Of a DNA stretch of 57,121 nucleotides, positions 9,397-18,151 are shown piece by piece. The notes under the pieces were generated by a model. The model was not told the origin of the DNA. It saw nothing but the letters and a program-made list of their open reading frames with translations, and made no database searches. Position 1 is the stretch's first letter. Each line of letters starts with the position of its first letter. Position numbers and translations under genes: made by a program. The stretch comes from Clostridia bacterium. GTDB lineage: Bacteria > Bacillota > Clostridia > Oscillospirales > Ruminococcaceae. The stretch is taken from assembly GCA_009929695.1 (NCBI GenBank), contig RZZW01000021.1, forward strand, positions 1 through 57,121, given 5' to 3'.

Positions 9397-11072
9397 CAAG
9401 AGCAGATGAAAAATATAACGAGTGGCTTGCATGTTCCGCGCTTGATGCCGAGCTTAAAGCACAGCTTTTGGCGTATTCGCAGAACGAAAAAGAGGACAGC
9501 TTTTACCGCGATTTAGCGTTTGGCACGGGCGGCTTGCGCGGCGTAATAGGTGCGGGCACAAACCGCATGAATATCTACACAGTCGCAAAGGCAACGCGCG
9601 GCATAGCAAAATATCTAAAGTCCGATTTCTCCACGCCGTCTTGCGCAATCGCGTATGACAGCCGCAATAAATCAGACGTTTTCGCCAAAATCGCCGCCGC
9701 GACATTTGCCGCCGAGGGCGTTAAAGTGTACATTTATAAAGAGCTTATGCCAACGCCGATGCTGTCGTTCGCGGTGCGTCATTTGGGCACAAGCGGCGGC
9801 GTTGTCGTCACCGCGAGCCACAACCCCGCAAAATATAACGGCTACAAGGTCTACGGCGACGACGGCTGCCAAATAACGCTCGAAGCCGCCGAAAAAGCGC
9901 TCGCTTTTATTGAAAAAGAAGCCGATTTTGCAGATAATGCGCCCGATTTTGACGCGCAGCTTGCGGCGGGTAACATCGAATATATCACCGATGAGACAAT
10001 AAACGCATTTTACGCCGCCGTGCTCGACCAAAGCGCACAAAAGCCTGCCGTGCCGCTTAATGTTGTGTATTCTCCGCTAAACGGCGCGGGAAATAAGCCT
10101 GTGCGCCACATTCTTGACGCGATAGGCAACGTGAACGTCACCGTCGTGCCCGAGCAGGAAAAGCCCGACGGCAATTTCCCCACCTGTCCCTATCCCAACC
10201 CCGAAATTGAAGAAGCCATGCGCTTGTCAGTGGCGCTCTGCAAGGAAAAGCAAGCGGACTTCTGCCTTGCGACAGACCCCGACTGCGACCGCGCAGGCAC
10301 AGCCGCGCTTGATAAAAACGGCGACGTGCAGCTTATAAACGGCAACGAAATGGGCGTTATGCTGCTTGATTTTGTGTGCCAAATGCGCATAAAAAAAGGC
10401 ACAATGCCCGCGCGGCCTGTCGCTGTAAAAACAATAGTTACAACAGAAATGGCGGCGGCAGTCGCCAAAGAATACGGCGTTGAGCTTCGCAATGTGCTCA
10501 CAGGCTTTAAATTTATAGGCGAGCAGATAGGTCTGCTTGAAAAAGAGGGCGAGACAGAGCGCTACATTTTCGGCTTTGAAGAGAGCTACGGCTACCTTTC
10601 GGGCGGCTATGTGCGCGACAAGGACGCCGTCGACGCCGCCATGCTCATCTGCGAAATGGCAGCGCATTATAAAGCGCAGGGCAAGAGCCTGTTGGACGTG
10701 CGCGACGCGCTTTATGAAAAATATGGCTACTACAAAAACGAGCTTTTGTCGTTCGCGTTTGAAGGCGCAAGCGGCATGGACAAAATGAACGCGATAATAG
10801 ACACCGTCCGCACAAGCTGCCCCGAAAGCTTCGCCGGACACGCCGTCGAGGGCGTTATCGACTACGAAAACGACGACACAGGTCTGCCAAAAAGCAACGT
10901 CTTGGCGCTCTCGCTAAACGGCGGATGCCAGTTTATAGTAAGGCCGTCCGGCACAGAGCCAAAGCTCAAAATCTACATCACCGCCAAGGGCGCAACAGCC
11001 GAAGAATGCGCCCAAACCGCCGCCGCCCTCTCAAAAGCGTGTGCGGAATATGTGGATGAAAATTCACGTTAA
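9393..11072 (+). CDS. Phosphohexomutase (phosphoglucomutase/phosphomannomutase, PgcA-like)
   Basis: Alpha-D-phosphohexomutase of 559 residues interconverting hexose 6- and 1-phosphates. All four signature elements are present: the phosphoserine loop TASHNPAKYNGYK, the magnesium site DPDCDRAG, the sugar-specificity loop GFEESYGYL, and the C-terminal phosphate-binding RPSGTEPKLKIY. Length and N-terminus (LAFGTGGLRG) match the PgcA group of Firmicutes rather than GlmM. It overlaps the glycosyltransferase stop by 4 bp, and its likely job here is to supply Man-1-P or Glc-1-P for GDP-sugar synthesis. No GDP-mannose pyrophosphorylase is present in the window. Confidence 0.88.
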   Translation: MTRADEKYNEWLACSALDAELKAQLLAYSQNEKEDSFYRDLAFGTGGLRGVIGAGTNRMNIYTVAKATRGIAKYLKSDFSTPSCAIAYDSRNKSDVFAKIAAATFAAEGVKVYIYKELMPTPMLSFAVRHLGTSGGVVVTASHNPAKYNGYKVYGDDGCQITLEAAEKALAFIEKEADFADNAPDFDAQLAAGNIEYITDETINAFYAAVLDQSAQKPAVPLNVVYSPLNGAGNKPVRHILDAIGNVNVTVVPEQEKPDGNFPTCPYPNPEIEEAMRLSVALCKEKQADFCLATDPDCDRAGTAALDKNGDVQLINGNEMGVMLLDFVCQMRIKKGTMPARPVAVKTIVTTEMAAAVAKEYGVELRNVLTGFKFIGEQIGLLEKEGETERYIFGFEESYGYLSGGYVRDKDAVDAAMLICEMAAHYKAQGKSLLDVRDALYEKYGYYKNELLSFAFEGASGMDKMNAIIDTVRTSCPESFAGHAVEGVIDYENDDTGLPKSNVLALSLNGGCQFIVRPSGTEPKLKIYITAKGATAEECAQTAAALSKACAEYVDENSR

Positions 11073-11107
11073 ACATGGCGAGCGTACAAAATAACAAATT
11101 TCCACGT

Positions 11108-11500
11108 ACCTTGTAGGGGACGGCGTCCTCGACGTCCCGCTAGTCACGCATAAAATTGCGGCAGCGGGTCGATGTGGGTATCGACCCCTACAAATGGCGT
11201 CGCGCCGCAAATTTTCGGGCGGATATTGAATCCGCCCCTACGTTTCACCGCAAATTCACGGCGGATTGTAGGGGCGCGCATTGCGCGTCCGCTTAATTTT
11301 ACACAGGCTTTCGTGAATTTTCAGCGTTAGCCGTAGGGCGTGACGACCTCGGCACGCCGCCGGTTATGCGTAAACTTTACGGCACGCCGAGTCGTCGTGC
11401 CCTACGCACTTTGCGGGAATGTGGCAAATACATGTAGGGCAATGGCGCGTTGTAAAATTGCGCAAACTTAACGGACGAGCGAAGCTCGCCCCTACAAACA
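11108..11500. repeat. Cluster of GTAGGG palindromic repeats
   Basis: The 490-bp gap between the phosphohexomutase and the convergent SGNH gene is almost wholly made of these elements. Units are seen at 11111-11193 (TTGTAGGGG ... CCCCTACAA), 11217-11242, 11266-11292, 11333-11405 (GTAGGGC ... GCCCTAC) and about 11431-11496. Outer ends are constant, while the inner palindromes differ in sequence (for example CGCGCATTGCGCG, GACGTCCC arms, GAGCTTCGCTC). No open frame with coding character is seen here. Confidence 0.75.
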
Positions 11501-11507
11501 AAATTAA

Positions 11508-11547
11508 AATGGCTCTTCTTTTGCTTATAAGCAAGAAAAGAGCCATT
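11508..11547 (-). terminator. Terminator of the SGNH hydrolase gene
   Basis: A 16-bp stem with two mismatches (ATGGCTCTT... / ...AAGAGCCAT) around a 4-nt loop, centred 18-57 bp downstream of the minus-strand stop. On the minus strand it is followed by TTTTAATTTT. The plus strand also has a T-rich tail, so it may work in both directions. Confidence 0.75.
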
Positions 11548-11564
11548 ATTATTTATTTTTAATT

Positions 11565-12980
11565 TTATACCACAGGCACATCTGCGGGAGGCGGTTCGGG
11601 TGCGGCGACGTCGCTGCTTGCCACGGGGGTGTCAACCCGCGGAACTTCAACTGTCGGTTCAGAGCTGCTTGCCATCGGCGTGTCAATTGGCGTATCTACC
11701 GGTGTGTCAACAGGAGGCGTGACAACAGGCGGCGCTTTAAGCGCGGGTATAACCACTGTTTCAATAGCTCCGCACACGGCGCACTGCCTGTGCTGGCTGC
11801 CCGCAACGCCCACCTGCGCGGGGATATCTATTATCCATTCGCCATATGTGTGTGCGCCTGTGGCGGGTATCACCTCGTCATATTGCTCGGCGCACACTGT
11901 GCAGGTGTAGCGCTGCAAGCCCTCAACGCCGCACGTCGGCTGTGTTATAACGGCAACCTCATATGTGTGCACGTGCGAGGATGACGAAGCTGCTGCCGAC
12001 GAGCTTGACGACGCTTCGCTGCTCGGCGCGGCTATCACAGGGCCGAAAACGGTGTCAGGCGTCGTCTGTGAATGCTTCGGAATGCTATTCAGCGCGGGGC
12101 GGGTGTCCTCTGTGTCGAGCGCGTGTGTGCGCACATATTCCATATATGCCGCCATGCCCGCCTTTGTCAGATGTATGCCGTCATTTTCCATATACGACGC
12201 TGTGGCGTAGCCGGTGGCGTCCGCAAGTGCCTCTTTTGAGTCGAGATAATAATATCCTTTTTCCTTCGCAAGTGCCGCGAGCGCCGTGTTGAAATCGTCA
12301 ATCTTCTGCATCGTTATGCTTGTATAGGTGCGAATTTTCGCGACAGGGAACACGCCAACGATGACGATATCCGAATATTTATACGCGCTGTGCACCATGT
12401 CAAGCGCCTGCGTGTAGTAATTTATAAAGGTTTCGGTGTCCCAGCCTGTGTTGTTTGTGCCATAGTTAATATAAATTCGGCGCGGCTGCAAAAGCCCTAT
12501 TGACTTGACGACCGAAATCGGCGACGAATACCCCGAAAAATACATGCATGCGTTTTGATTTACAACGTGCTGAATGCCCATAGACGACGCGCCGAGCGAG
12601 TTTTGTAGCGTCACAGGGCCAAAAAGATACATGCGCGCTGTGTTTGAATCGCCCACGAAAAGCGTTTCGTCGATATATTCCGCGCCCGCGTCGTCTGTTT
12701 GGGAAAGCACAACGCCGTCAAATTCGCTTTTTGAGATAGAATTTGCGTCCTTGTCATAAGTCGCGTCCTCAGGCGCGCTTGTGGCGATGCTCTCCGCCAC
12801 GGGCGGCGTGTCGCTCTCGGCTGATGAGCCGTTTAGGGCGGACATCACAATTATCACTATAAGTAATACCAGAAGCAAAGACGCCGCGCCGAGAATAGCT
12901 ATGTGAAGCGGGCTGCCTTGTTTTACTTCATATATAAAATCACTGCACTTGTCGCTTATTATTTGAAAAAAATCTTGCAA
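11565..12980 (-). CDS. Membrane-anchored SGNH/GDSL-family hydrolase with Cys-rich tail
   Basis: About 471 residues: a short cytoplasmic start, one membrane segment (ILGAASLLLVLLIVIIVM), then an extracellular SGNH domain with FVGDSNTARM (catalytic Ser block), NYGTNNTGW (the Asn block) and NDGIHLTKAGM (Asp-x-x-His). After a Ser-rich linker come two repeats of about 40 residues with CxxC pairs (YTCTVCAEQYDEVIPATGAHTY; HRQCAVCGAIETVVIPAL), a zinc-ribbon-like module common in clostridial surface proteins, and a Pro/Thr/Val-rich tail of VDTP repeats. It may deacetylate or esterify a cell-wall glycan. The start is TTG 12980, 7 nt after GGAGG (12992-12988); TTG 12986 is too close to it. Confidence 0.8.
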   Translation of the reverse strand: MQDFFQIISDKCSDFIYEVKQGSPLHIAILGAASLLLVLLIVIIVMSALNGSSAESDTPPVAESIATSAPEDATYDKDANSISKSEFDGVVLSQTDDAGAEYIDETLFVGDSNTARMYLFGPVTLQNSLGASSMGIQHVVNQNACMYFSGYSSPISVVKSIGLLQPRRIYINYGTNNTGWDTETFINYYTQALDMVHSAYKYSDIVIVGVFPVAKIRTYTSITMQKIDDFNTALAALAKEKGYYYLDSKEALADATGYATASYMENDGIHLTKAGMAAYMEYVRTHALDTEDTRPALNSIPKHSQTTPDTVFGPVIAAPSSEASSSSSAAASSSSHVHTYEVAVITQPTCGVEGLQRYTCTVCAEQYDEVIPATGAHTYGEWIIDIPAQVGVAGSQHRQCAVCGAIETVVIPALKAPPVVTPPVDTPVDTPIDTPMASSSEPTVEVPRVDTPVASSDVAAPEPPPADVPVV

Positions 12981-13102
12981 TTTCAAGCCTCCAAAAGCCG
13001 CAAAACGGCGTGGTAAGTCAATAATAACATTTACATTATATTATATTTCACAAATAATTACTAGCCCTTTAATTTACCATTTACAGACCTTTTACAATTA
13101 GC

Positions 13103-13131
13103 TTGTGCTTATCGGGCAAAAGTGGTAAAAT
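13103..13131 (+). promoter_or_regulatory. Promoter of the metF-metH operon
   Basis: Extended -10 TGG-TAAAAT (TAAAAT at 13126-13131), with a weak -35 TTGTGC (13103-13108) at exactly 17 bp. The leader to the start at 13159 is about 20 nt, too short for a riboswitch between promoter and gene. Confidence 0.5.
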
Positions 13132-13158
13132 ATTTATTTAAGAACAGGGGTGGCTTCA

Positions 13159-14034
13159 TTGAAAATAAGTGACATAATTAAGCAAAAAAACATAACTATA
13201 TCATGCGAAATCTTTCCGCCAAAGACAGACGCGGCGCTTGAAAATATCGACGCGCTCTTGGCACAGACAGCGGCGCTAAAGCCTGATTTTATATCAGTGA
13301 CCTACGGCGCGGGCGGCAGCACGTCAAAGCGCACGGCGCAGCTTACGGCTCGCTTGCAAAGCGAATACAAGGCGACGGCGCTCGCGCATTTGACCTGCGT
13401 CGGCGCGTCATATGGCGACATCGACGCAGCCGCGCACGAATATATGCAAAACGGAATTTACAATATTCTCGCGCTTCGTGGAGATAAGCCCGCGGGTGCA
13501 GCAGAAATGCCGGAGGGCGACTGCAAATATGCGTGTCAGCTCATCGAGCATCTTCGAGCGATAGACGGTGGCGACAAGCTGTGCATAGGCGCGGCGTGCT
13601 ATCCCGAGGGGCATATCGAGTGCGCAAATCGCGCAAGTGACATGCATTTTTTAAAGGAAAAGGTCAGCGCGGGGGTCGATTTCCTCACCACGCAGATGTT
13701 TTTTGACAACGACGTATTGTACCGCTTTTTGTACAGAGTGCTTGCAAACGGCATAGACGTGCCTGTTGTTGCGGGCATAATGCCCGTCATAAACGCAAAG
13801 CAAATTCACCGTGCGTGCCAGCTTTCGGGCACGGAGCTGCCCTCGCGCCTGCGCGGAATAGCAGATCGTTTCGCCGACAGCCCCGCCGCAATGCGTCAGG
13901 CGGGCATAGCCTACGCGACAGAGCAAATAATCGACCTCATCGCCCACGGCGTCAACAATATACATATTTACACGATGAATAAGCCCGACATCGCCGCCAA
14001 AATCATGGAAAATATATCGGATATAACAGCATGA
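13159..14034 (+). CDS. metF: Methylenetetrahydrofolate reductase
   Basis: FAD-dependent TIM-barrel enzyme of about 291 residues reducing 5,10-methylene-THF to 5-methyl-THF for methionine synthesis. Visible signatures are CEIFPPKT at the N-terminus, FISVTYGAGGST, HLTCVGAS, ALRGDKP, and VDFLTTQMFFDN. The length is normal for bacterial MetF. The frame can open at GTG 13150, but AGGGGTGG (13146-13153) overlaps that codon and lies 5 nt before TTG 13159, so the TTG is preferred. The stop overlaps the next gene (ATGA), which encodes a MetH reactivation domain, and metH follows; the three form one methionine operon. Confidence 0.93.
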   Translation: MKISDIIKQKNITISCEIFPPKTDAALENIDALLAQTAALKPDFISVTYGAGGSTSKRTAQLTARLQSEYKATALAHLTCVGASYGDIDAAAHEYMQNGIYNILALRGDKPAGAAEMPEGDCKYACQLIEHLRAIDGGDKLCIGAACYPEGHIECANRASDMHFLKEKVSAGVDFLTTQMFFDNDVLYRFLYRVLANGIDVPVVAGIMPVINAKQIHRACQLSGTELPSRLRGIADRFADSPAAMRQAGIAYATEQIIDLIAHGVNNIHIYTMNKPDIAAKIMENISDITA

Positions 14035-14645
14035 AAATAGATATAAAAGAGGTCAGGCGCTATCTCGGAATGTCGAAAAGTGACGCGCTTGACAGTGAAA
14101 TTGAAGCCTGCGCAAAGCGACTTGAAGCCGCCGCGTCGCTCAGAAGCACGCACACACGCGGCGAGATAATAAGGCGCGACGCGTCAATAGAAATATGCGG
14201 CATAAAAATGACGGGTGGCGCAATCGCAAAGCATCTTGAAAATTGCCGCGAGGCGTGCCTATTCGCCGCGACGCTCGGCATTGAAGCGGACAGGCTCATC
14301 TACCGCCTTTCACTCACGGATATGAGTGCGTCGCTGATTACAGACGCGTGCGCAACGGCGCTTTTAGAGCAGTTTGCCGACGACGAATGTTCAGCGCTCG
14401 GCGATAATTTAACCTCCCGCTTCAGCGCGGGCTACGGCGATTTGCCGCTTGAATTACAGCCGCAGTTTGTCGCCGCGCTAAACGCACCAAAGCGCATCGG
14501 CGTAACCGTCACCGACGGTCTTATGCTCGCGCCCACAAAATCAATAACAGCAGTGCTTGGCATTTTAAATGATAACGCTTGCCAAAAAACAGGCTGCGCC
14601 GCGTGCGAAAACAAAAACTGCGATTACAGGAGAGAAAACACATGA
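14031..14645 (+). CDS. Stand-alone methionine synthase activation-domain protein
   Basis: A 204-residue protein matching the SAM-binding activation domain that in E. coli is the C-terminus of MetH. The diagnostic part is FSAGYGDLPLELQ, the counterpart of the RxSPGYG SAM-binding motif, followed by KRIGVTVTDGLMLAPTKSI. The C-terminus has a Cys cluster (CQKTGCAACENKNCDYR), seen in clostridial versions. It should reductively remethylate cob(II)alamin on the MetH encoded next, which lacks this domain. Start and stop overlap both neighbours by 4 bp, consistent with production in fixed ratio to MetF and MetH. Confidence 0.85.
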   Translation: MKIDIKEVRRYLGMSKSDALDSEIEACAKRLEAAASLRSTHTRGEIIRRDASIEICGIKMTGGAIAKHLENCREACLFAATLGIEADRLIYRLSLTDMSASLITDACATALLEQFADDECSALGDNLTSRFSAGYGDLPLELQPQFVAALNAPKRIGVTVTDGLMLAPTKSITAVLGILNDNACQKTGCAACENKNCDYRRENT

Positions 14646-17011
14646 GCATAATGGAAATACTGGGCAACCGCCTGCTTTTTTGCGACGGCGGCATGGGCAC
14701 GCTGCTTCAGGCGCAGGGGCTGACAGGCGGCGAAGTGCCCGAAGCGTGGAATTTATCGCGCCCCGACGCAATTTTGCACGCGCATAAAAGCTATCTTGAA
14801 GCGGGCTGCGACATAGTGACGACAAACACCTTTGGCGCAAACGCCGTAAAGCTCGAAGCCCCGCTAAACTGCGCCGAGGTGACAAAAGCGGCTGTTGAAA
14901 TAGCCAAAAAAGCCGTGGCGGACGCGGGCAAAGGCTTTGTCGCGCTCGACGTCGGCCCAAGCGGAAAGCTGCTTTCTCCAATGGGTGATTTGCCTTTTGA
15001 AAAAGCCGTCGAGGGCTTTGCCACCGAGATAAAAGCGGGCGCGGCGGCGGGCGCAGACCTTATTTTAATAGAGACAATGAGCGATTTGTACGAGACAAAG
15101 GCGGCGGTGCTCGCGGCAAAGGAAAGCTGCGATTTGCCGATATTCGTCACGCTCGCGTTCGACAAAACAGGCAAGCTGCTGACAGGCGGTGACGCTGTAT
15201 CGAGCGCGGCACTTTTAGAGGGGTTTGGCGTTGACGCGATAGGTTTAAACTGCGGCCTCGGCCCAAAACAGCTTTTGCCGATATTCCGTCAGCTTCAAAA
15301 ATACACGGGCTTGCCAATAATCGTCAACCCAAACGCAGGCTTGCCCGAAATCGAAAACGGCAAGACTGTATATAAGGTAGAGCCGGACGAATTTGCGGGC
15401 GATATGAAAATTTTCGCAGACGAGGGCGCGTGGATAGTCGGCGGCTGCTGCGGCACAACGCCCGCGCATATAAAGGCAACGTATGAAAAATGCCGCGCAA
15501 TATCGCCAAAGCCGCTTGTGAAAAAGCACCTCACATGGGTGTCGTCATACGCGCAAACGGTAATTTTCGGCGAAAAGCCGGTGCTCATCGGCGAGCGCAT
15601 AAACCCCACAGGCAAGGCGCGTCTAAAGCAGGCTCTGCGCGAAAACGACGACGATTATATATTGCGAGAAGCCGTCACCCAACAGGAAAAAGGCGCGCAG
15701 ATACTAGACGTAAACGCGGGCTTGCCCGACATAAACGAAAAAGAAGTGCTCGCTTCGCTCATTCCAAAGCTGCAAAGCGTCACAGATTTGCCGCTTCAAA
15801 CAGACACCGCCGATTTTTCGGCAATGGAGTCCGCTCTGCGCGTCTACAACGGCCGACCGCTCATAAATTCCGTAAATGGAAAAAAGGAGAGCATGGACGC
15901 GGTTTTTCCGCTTGTTAAAAAATACGGCGGAACGGTAATCGCGCTGACTCTCGACGAAAGCGGCATACCCGAAACCGCACAGCAGCGCGTCGATATCGCA
16001 AAAAAAATTATTTCCGAAGCCGAAAAATACGGCATCGGAAAGGAAAACCTTATTTTTGACCCGCTCGCAATGACAATCAGCGCCGACGCAAACGCCGCAA
16101 AAACAACGCTCGAAGCCGTGCGCGAAATAACAAAGCTCGGCTGCCACACCTCGCTCGGCGTGTCGAACATCTCTTTTGGGTTGCCGAACAGAGATTTGAT
16201 AAATGCGGCATTTTTCACAATGGCAATGCAAAGCGGGCTTTCGGCGGCGATAATGAACCCAAACAGCGAGCCGATGATGAACGCCTACCGCGCGTTTTGT
16301 GCACTCGACGCGCTCGACGAAAACTGCGCCGATTACATCGCGGCAGCGTCGGGCGAAACGGCAAAAACGCCTGTCGCGTCGGTTGATATCGACGTAAAAA
16401 CGGCTGTTGTAAGGGGATTAAAAGATAGCGCGTCTGCCTCGGCGTTAAAGGCTGTGGTGCAGCAGTCGCCCATGCAGATAATCGAGCAGCAGCTTATCCC
16501 CGCGCTTGATTTTGTCGGCGCAGAATTTGAGGCAAAGCGCCTTTACCTCCCGCAGCTTTTGATGAGCGCGGACGCGGCAAAGACGGTGTTTGAGATCTTG
16601 CGCGCCGAAATGCTAAAAAGCGGCGAAAAAACGCAGTCAAAGGGCAAATTTATTTTGGCGACTGTCAAGGGCGACGTGCATGACATCGGCAAAAATATCG
16701 TCAAGGTCTTGCTAGAAAACTACGGCTGGCAGGTGAATGACCTCGGCAGAGACGTCCCGCCCGAAGCCGTGCTCGAAGCCGCGAAGCGCGACAACGTAAA
16801 AATGATAGGTCTGAGCGCCCTGATGACGACGACGGTTGTCAACATGGAGGCGACGATAAAGCTGTTGAAGCAAAATATTCCCGATTGTATAATTTTCGTC
16901 GGCGGAGCAGTTTTAACCCGCGACTACGCCATGAAAATCGGCGCCGACTACTACTGCGCCGACGCAATGTGCACAGTAAGGCTCGCGGATGAAGCTGTCG
17001 CTAAAATGTAG
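14642..17011 (+). CDS. metH: Cobalamin-dependent methionine synthase, lacking the activation domain
   Basis: About 789 residues, transferring methyl from 5-methyl-THF to homocysteine via cobalamin. Domains in order: homocysteine-binding barrel (FCDGGMGTLLQAQG; zinc cysteines in LNCGLGP and GGCCGTTPAH), pterin-binding barrel from about residue 310 (GERINPTGKARLKQAL, DVNAGLPD), the four-helix cap, and the B12 domain with cobalt-ligand motif DVHDIGKNIV and GLSALMTTT. E. coli MetH is about 1227 residues; the missing piece is the activation domain, encoded by the preceding gene. The frame opens at 14579, but AGGAGAG at 14628-14634 is 7 nt before ATG 14642, where homology also begins. Confidence 0.93.
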   Translation: MSIMEILGNRLLFCDGGMGTLLQAQGLTGGEVPEAWNLSRPDAILHAHKSYLEAGCDIVTTNTFGANAVKLEAPLNCAEVTKAAVEIAKKAVADAGKGFVALDVGPSGKLLSPMGDLPFEKAVEGFATEIKAGAAAGADLILIETMSDLYETKAAVLAAKESCDLPIFVTLAFDKTGKLLTGGDAVSSAALLEGFGVDAIGLNCGLGPKQLLPIFRQLQKYTGLPIIVNPNAGLPEIENGKTVYKVEPDEFAGDMKIFADEGAWIVGGCCGTTPAHIKATYEKCRAISPKPLVKKHLTWVSSYAQTVIFGEKPVLIGERINPTGKARLKQALRENDDDYILREAVTQQEKGAQILDVNAGLPDINEKEVLASLIPKLQSVTDLPLQTDTADFSAMESALRVYNGRPLINSVNGKKESMDAVFPLVKKYGGTVIALTLDESGIPETAQQRVDIAKKIISEAEKYGIGKENLIFDPLAMTISADANAAKTTLEAVREITKLGCHTSLGVSNISFGLPNRDLINAAFFTMAMQSGLSAAIMNPNSEPMMNAYRAFCALDALDENCADYIAAASGETAKTPVASVDIDVKTAVVRGLKDSASASALKAVVQQSPMQIIEQQLIPALDFVGAEFEAKRLYLPQLLMSADAAKTVFEILRAEMLKSGEKTQSKGKFILATVKGDVHDIGKNIVKVLLENYGWQVNDLGRDVPPEAVLEAAKRDNVKMIGLSALMTTTVVNMEATIKLLKQNIPDCIIFVGGAVLTRDYAMKIGADYYCADAMCTVRLADEAVAKM

Positions 17012-17045
17012 GGGAGCATCTGTTTCTACACATTCGCAAATGGCA

Positions 17046-17340
17046 CCGTAGGGCGGGGGCTTGCTCCCGCCGAAACTTACGGCAAGCTATTACAGTGGCG
17101 GGAGCAAGCCCCCGCCCTACGGTGTACGCTTAATTTGCGATAAATTGTAGGGGCGAGCTTCGCTCGTCCGCTTCGGTTTGCACATCGCCACGGCTTCGGG
17201 TCGATGTGGGCATCGAACCCTACAAATGTGCCGCACCTCAAATTTGCGCGAAATTGCGGGCGGATATGGAATCCGCCCCTACGGTTCACCGTAAACTCAC
17301 GTCAATTTGTAGTGGCGCGCATTGCGTGTCCGCGACGGTG
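17046..17340. repeat. Second cluster of GTAGGG palindromic repeats
   Basis: Fills the gap between metH and the PHP gene. The first unit is a perfect 26-bp inverted repeat, 17046-17071 against 17097-17122, with CCGTAGGG and CCCTACGG ends. Further units start near 17145 (TTGTAGGGGCGAGC), with CCCTACAAA near 17225, and GGGCGGATATGGAATCCGCCCCTACGG near 17257-17283, the last nearly identical to a unit at 11217. A degenerate unit (TGTAGTGGCGCGCATTGCG) follows near 17309. No coding frame is apparent. Confidence 0.75.
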
Positions 17341-17381
17341 CGAACAAACTTATGTCAATATATATACAGGAGGTATAAATC

Positions 17382-18140
17382 TTGCGTTTCGATTTACATT
17401 GTCACACACGTGAAGGCTCTATTGATGCAAGGGCTTCTATTTTTGATATTGCGGCGCGCTTGCAGGCAAAAGGGTTTGACGGTATGCTTGTCACAGACCA
17501 CAACTCGTTTGACGGTTTTGACAAATGCGCCGACGCCGCGGCAAAAAACGGCTTTGTGATACTGCGCGGAATTGAGTACGACACGCGCAACGCGGGGCAT
17601 ATGCTTGTCATTTTACCTGATAAAGTCAAGTGCTGCCTTCTCGCAATTCGCGGCATGGGCGTTGAGCATTTAATAAAGCTCGTGCACAGTCACGGCGGCA
17701 TTTTAGGCCCTGCTCACCCCTACGGCACAGGCTTTTTTGCGCTTATGCACACGCGTTGGTCGCAGCGTCACATGGAAAGTCTGCTCGATGATTTCGACTT
17801 TGTAGAAACATGCAACTCCGGCGTGAAACATGAGGCTAACGCCCGTGCACGGCGGCTTGCACAATATTTCGGCAAGGTGCAGACGGGCGGCAGCGACGTG
17901 CATCATCTTGAGGACGCGGGCCTTGCCTACACCGATATAAGCGGCGATATCCGCAGCAATAACGAGCTTATCGCCGCAATACGAAGAGGCGAGGGCATAA
18001 CCGCCGCATGCAAAGAAAACCCGCACGGAAGTGAAAATAAAATCATTAAAAATGCAGGGATTGCAGGCTACTGGGTTATGAACAAAGCCACAGCCGCACT
18101 GCGCTTAGTTCAGCGCCGCCATGTTGAAAAACATATTTGA
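17382..18140 (+). CDS. PHP-domain phosphoesterase
   Basis: A 252-residue PHP-superfamily metal-dependent phosphoesterase. Metal-binding motifs are in order: FDLHCHTREGS (HxH), LVTDHNSFDGF (D-H), the Glu of RGIEYDTR, GPAHPYG (H), and GSDVHH near residue 170 (D-x-H). This arrangement fits the TrpH/YciV-like group that hydrolyses phosphate esters or short nucleotides; the substrate here is unknown. The start is a TTG, fixed by the strong AGGAGGT at 17368-17374 with 7-nt spacing. The next gene begins 11 bp after the stop, so the two may be co-transcribed. Confidence 0.85.
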   Translation: MRFDLHCHTREGSIDARASIFDIAARLQAKGFDGMLVTDHNSFDGFDKCADAAAKNGFVILRGIEYDTRNAGHMLVILPDKVKCCLLAIRGMGVEHLIKLVHSHGGILGPAHPYGTGFFALMHTRWSQRHMESLLDDFDFVETCNSGVKHEANARARRLAQYFGKVQTGGSDVHHLEDAGLAYTDISGDIRSNNELIAAIRRGEGITAACKENPHGSENKIIKNAGIAGYWVMNKATAALRLVQRRHVEKHI

Positions 18141-18151
18141 AAGGGATGAAA

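Noticed and set aside
11108-11500. Rho-independent terminators for the phosphohexomutase operon
   Set aside because: The hairpins in this stretch lack T-runs after the stems and share the GTAGGG ends with units elsewhere, so a repeat family explains them better; only 11508-11547 has terminator form.
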